A stretch of DNA of 37,650 bases from Ignatzschineria indica. Lineage in GTDB: Bacteria; Pseudomonadota; Gammaproteobacteria; Cardiobacteriales; Wohlfahrtiimonadaceae. Shown in pieces: positions 35,581 to 37,650 of the stretch. The stretch is from positions 1 through 37,650 of the forward strand of contig NZ_QEWR01000007.1 of NCBI RefSeq assembly GCF_003121925.1, read 5' to 3'. A program made the position numbers and the translations under genes. Below the pieces are notes generated by a model that did no database searches, was not told the origin of the DNA, and saw only the letters and a list, made by a program, of their open reading frames with translations. The stretch's first letter is position 1. The number at the start of each line of letters is the position of its first letter.

Positions 35581-37650
35581 ATGATCAATTTTATTGTAGT
35601 TGAAAAAGACTCACTAGATAAATCAGTAGTTAGCTCAGCTCATTTAACTCTTTCTGAGCCCTCTATTGTACATACAAAAATGAGTCGTGATGACGTTGCT
35701 GAGTTTGTCCGTGATGGGAATAATCTCCTTCTTAAACTTAAAAATGGCAAAGTCATTGTTATTGAGAACTTCTTTGTTAAGCAAGATGATGTGGCTTCAG
35801 ATCTTGTTTTTGAAGAGGATGATTGTTTTCTTTTCTGGTTTGATGGAACGTCTGGATTTAGTGAAATTTCAGGACTTGAAGCGCTCCTTCCTGCTGCGGG
35901 AAGTAGTGAGTTAGGTGCGCTATTCCCTTGGTTAGTTGGTGTTGGTCTTGGCGGTGGTGTTATTGCTGCATCTAATGGTGGTAATAGTGGGGGTTCTCTG
36001 AGTTCTACTCCAAATGGTGAAATTGCTGTCACTGTAAATGAGGAAGGTAAAATTACCGGTAGCACCAAGAATTTAGAGCCTGGTAGCGAAGTGACTTTAA
36101 CTATCGAAGGCACCGGTAAAGATGGCGAGCCATTAACACAAGAGATTACGACGACTGTTAGTAAAGATGGTAGCTACAATGCAGAAGTGCCGGCAGATTT
36201 TGTCGATGGTGATCTTGAAGTGACGGCAAAGACCTTTGACCGCAATGGCAATTTAGTGACTGATCAAGATGACTTAACGAAAACCGATCAAGATGAGAAT
36301 CCTGAAACGCCAGTACAGGGTGGATTAGATCGTACCCCGGGTGATATCGAAGTTAAAGTTGATGATAAAGGTAAAATTACGGGAACAACAACAGATGTTG
36401 AGCCTGGTAGCCAAGTGACTTTAACCATTCAAGGCACCGGCAAAGATGGCGAGCCATTAACGCAAGAGATTACGACGACTGTTAGTAAAGATGGTAGCTA
36501 CAATGCAGAAGTGCCGGCAGATTTTGTCGATGGTGATCTTGAAGTGACAGCAAAGACCTTTGATCGCAATGGTAATTTTATTGATGATGAGGACTCTTTA
36601 GGTGGGCAGAGTAATATTTTCATCCCTGGACATGGCACAGGTCCTCGTGAACCCGAGCAGAGTGGTTTAGATCGTACTGATGGAAAGATCGAAGTAACTA
36701 TCGATAGAGATAACAATCAATTTGTAGGAATTACTGAAGATGTTGCATCAGGAAATGTTGTTGTTTTAGTTGTTAAGGGGCAAGATAGCCATGGTGAGCC
36801 ATTAACACAATATCTTAATACGACCGTCAAAGCCGATGGTAGTTATGAGATTGAGATTCCGATGGAGTTTGCGGATGGAGATCTTCAGGTTAATGCATCA
36901 ACCACAGATCGTAATGGTAATGTAGTGACTGACTACGATACTGCAACGATAGATAGAGTGAATGGAGATATTGAGGTTGAAGTTGACGATCAAGGTGTAA
37001 TCACGGGAACAACAACAGATGTTGAGCCTGGTAGTCAAGTGACTTTAACCATTCAAGGCACCGGTAAAGATGGTGAGCCATTAACGCAAGAGGTTATGAC
37101 GACTGTTAATAAAGATGGCAGTTACAATGCCGAAGTGCCGGTAGATTTTGTCGATGGTGATCTTGAAGTGACGGCAACGACCTTTGATCGCAACGGTAAT
37201 CAGGTGACTGATCAAGATGATTTAACGAAAATCGATCATGATGAGAATCCTGAAACGCCAGTGCAAGGTGGTTTAGATCGTACTCCAGGTGATATCGAAG
37301 TTAAAGTTGATGCTAAAGGTAAAATTACGGGAACGACCACAGATGTTGAGCCTGGTAGTCAAGTGACCTTAACCATTCAAGGTACCGGCAAAGATGGCGA
37401 GCCATTAACGCAAGAGATTACGACGACTGTTAATAAAGATGGCAGTTACAATGCCGAAGTGCCGGCAGATTTTGTCGATGGTGAGCTTGAAGTGACGGCA
37501 ACGACATTTGATCGCAATGGTAATTTAGTGACTGATCAAGATGATTTAACGAAAATCGATCATGATGAGAATCCTGAAACGCCAGTGCAAGGTGGTTTAG
37601 ATCGTACTCCTGGTGATATCGAAGTTGAAGTTGATGTTAAAGGTAAAATT
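35581..37650 (+). CDS. Giant BapA-like surface adhesin, N-terminal part (runs off the window)
   Basis: The frame opens with ATG at 35581 and stays open for 690 codons to the window edge. Residues about 1-105 match the BapA-type prefix domain: Y/F-V-R-D-G-N-N-L-L-L-K-L-K-N-G at 42-56, I-E-N-F-F at 61-65 and S-D-L-V-F-E at 73-78. A Gly-rich hydrophobic segment follows (L-F-P-W-L-V-G-V-G-L-G-G-G near 114-126). From about residue 146 the protein consists of Ig-like repeats of 94-114 residues. Such proteins are usually secreted by a type I system through a C-terminal signal and mediate biofilm formation. That end is not visible. The Shine-Dalgarno sequence is weak (TAGG about 11 bases upstream). 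The repeats are Asp/Thr-rich and may bind calcium. Confidence 0.88.
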   Translation, partial: MINFIVVEKDSLDKSVVSSAHLTLSEPSIVHTKMSRDDVAEFVRDGNNLLLKLKNGKVIVIENFFVKQDDVASDLVFEEDDCFLFWFDGTSGFSEISGLEALLPAAGSSELGALFPWLVGVGLGGGVIAASNGGNSGGSLSSTPNGEIAVTVNEEGKITGSTKNLEPGSEVTLTIEGTGKDGEPLTQEITTTVSKDGSYNAEVPADFVDGDLEVTAKTFDRNGNLVTDQDDLTKTDQDENPETPVQGGLDRTPGDIEVKVDDKGKITGTTTDVEPGSQVTLTIQGTGKDGEPLTQEITTTVSKDGSYNAEVPADFVDGDLEVTAKTFDRNGNFIDDEDSLGGQSNIFIPGHGTGPREPEQSGLDRTDGKIEVTIDRDNNQFVGITEDVASGNVVVLVVKGQDSHGEPLTQYLNTTVKADGSYEIEIPMEFADGDLQVNASTTDRNGNVVTDYDTATIDRVNGDIEVEVDDQGVITGTTTDVEPGSQVTLTIQGTGKDGEPLTQEVMTTVNKDGSYNAEVPVDFVDGDLEVTATTFDRNGNQVTDQDDLTKIDHDENPETPVQGGLDRTPGDIEVKVDAKGKITGTTTDVEPGSQVTLTIQGTGKDGEPLTQEITTTVNKDGSYNAEVPADFVDGELEVTATTFDRNGNLVTDQDDLTKIDHDENPETPVQGGLDRTPGDIEVEVDVKGKI
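36019..37650 (+). repeat. In-frame tandem repeats in the adhesin gene
   Basis: Equivalent points of successive units lie at 36019, 36343, 36685, 36967, 37291 and 37615, giving unit lengths of 324, 342, 282, 324 and 324 bases, all multiples of three. Units beginning at 36343, 37291 and 37615 are nearly identical in DNA, while the one at 36685 is clearly diverged and the unit at 36967 shares most of the common core. Unit ends carry D-R-N-G-N and a linker with D-E-N-P-E-T-P-V-Q-G-G-L-D-R-T. Confidence 0.93.

Overview
The window looks like chromosome of a fairly AT-rich gammaproteobacterium. The evidence is an lptM-lysA pair, a GyrA whose key residues keep Escherichia coli numbering, a groESL operon behind a sigma-32-type promoter, and RppH. 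Protein style and base composition would suit Cardiobacteriales such as Ignatzschineria or Wohlfahrtiimonas. That placement is an inference from memory and was not tested by any search.

Layout. 1-760 holds the 3' end of a 23S rRNA gene, a 5S rRNA gene and the rRNA terminator. About 785-1965 is a non-coding tandem array of 263-bp units. 2021-2865 carries two small membrane-protein genes on the minus strand. 3074-17775 is an aromatic-catabolism locus: an IclR-family regulator on the minus strand, divergent from twelve plus-strand genes. In order these encode a Rieske ferredoxin, a small helix-turn-helix-like protein, a Rieske oxygenase alpha subunit, an SDR dehydrogenase, a VOC/extradiol dioxygenase, a ferredoxin reductase, an MFS transporter, a cupin, an alpha/beta hydrolase, an SDR lacking its catalytic Tyr and Lys, an aspartate-dehydrogenase-like protein, an aldehyde dehydrogenase and a ThDP enzyme (thirteen counting the transporter). 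A strong terminator closes the locus.

17998-20442 is a two-gene module, an AAA/ABC-type ATPase plus an HNH nuclease, resembling the Septu (PtuA/PtuB) anti-phage system. No retron reverse transcriptase is visible. A RidA-family gene follows. 21044-30373 is mostly housekeeping: gyrA (minus), a short unlisted lptM overlapping lysA, queA with an MHS-type transporter, an SDR (minus) and rppH. 30453-34308 has a MATE/DinF exporter (minus) and groES-groEL. 34981-37650 has a small lipoprotein gene and the first 690 codons of a very large BapA-like repeat adhesin that runs off the window.

How the catabolic genes may work together (inference). The regulator senses an aromatic substrate or intermediate. 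The MFS protein imports the substrate. Ferredoxin reductase, ferredoxin and the oxygenase form a three-component ring hydroxylase without a beta subunit. The first SDR rearomatises a dihydrodiol, the VOC enzyme opens the ring by extradiol cleavage, and the hydrolase, aldehyde dehydrogenase and ThDP enzyme process the fragments. The substrate cannot be read from the sequence, and the NadX-like protein, the cupin and the residue-poor SDR have no obvious step.

Two DNA-level themes recur. Short imperfect tandem duplications occupy many intergenic spacers, with clean arrays at 16020-16103 and 29353-29416. The palindrome TGCCGGCA is far more frequent than base composition predicts.
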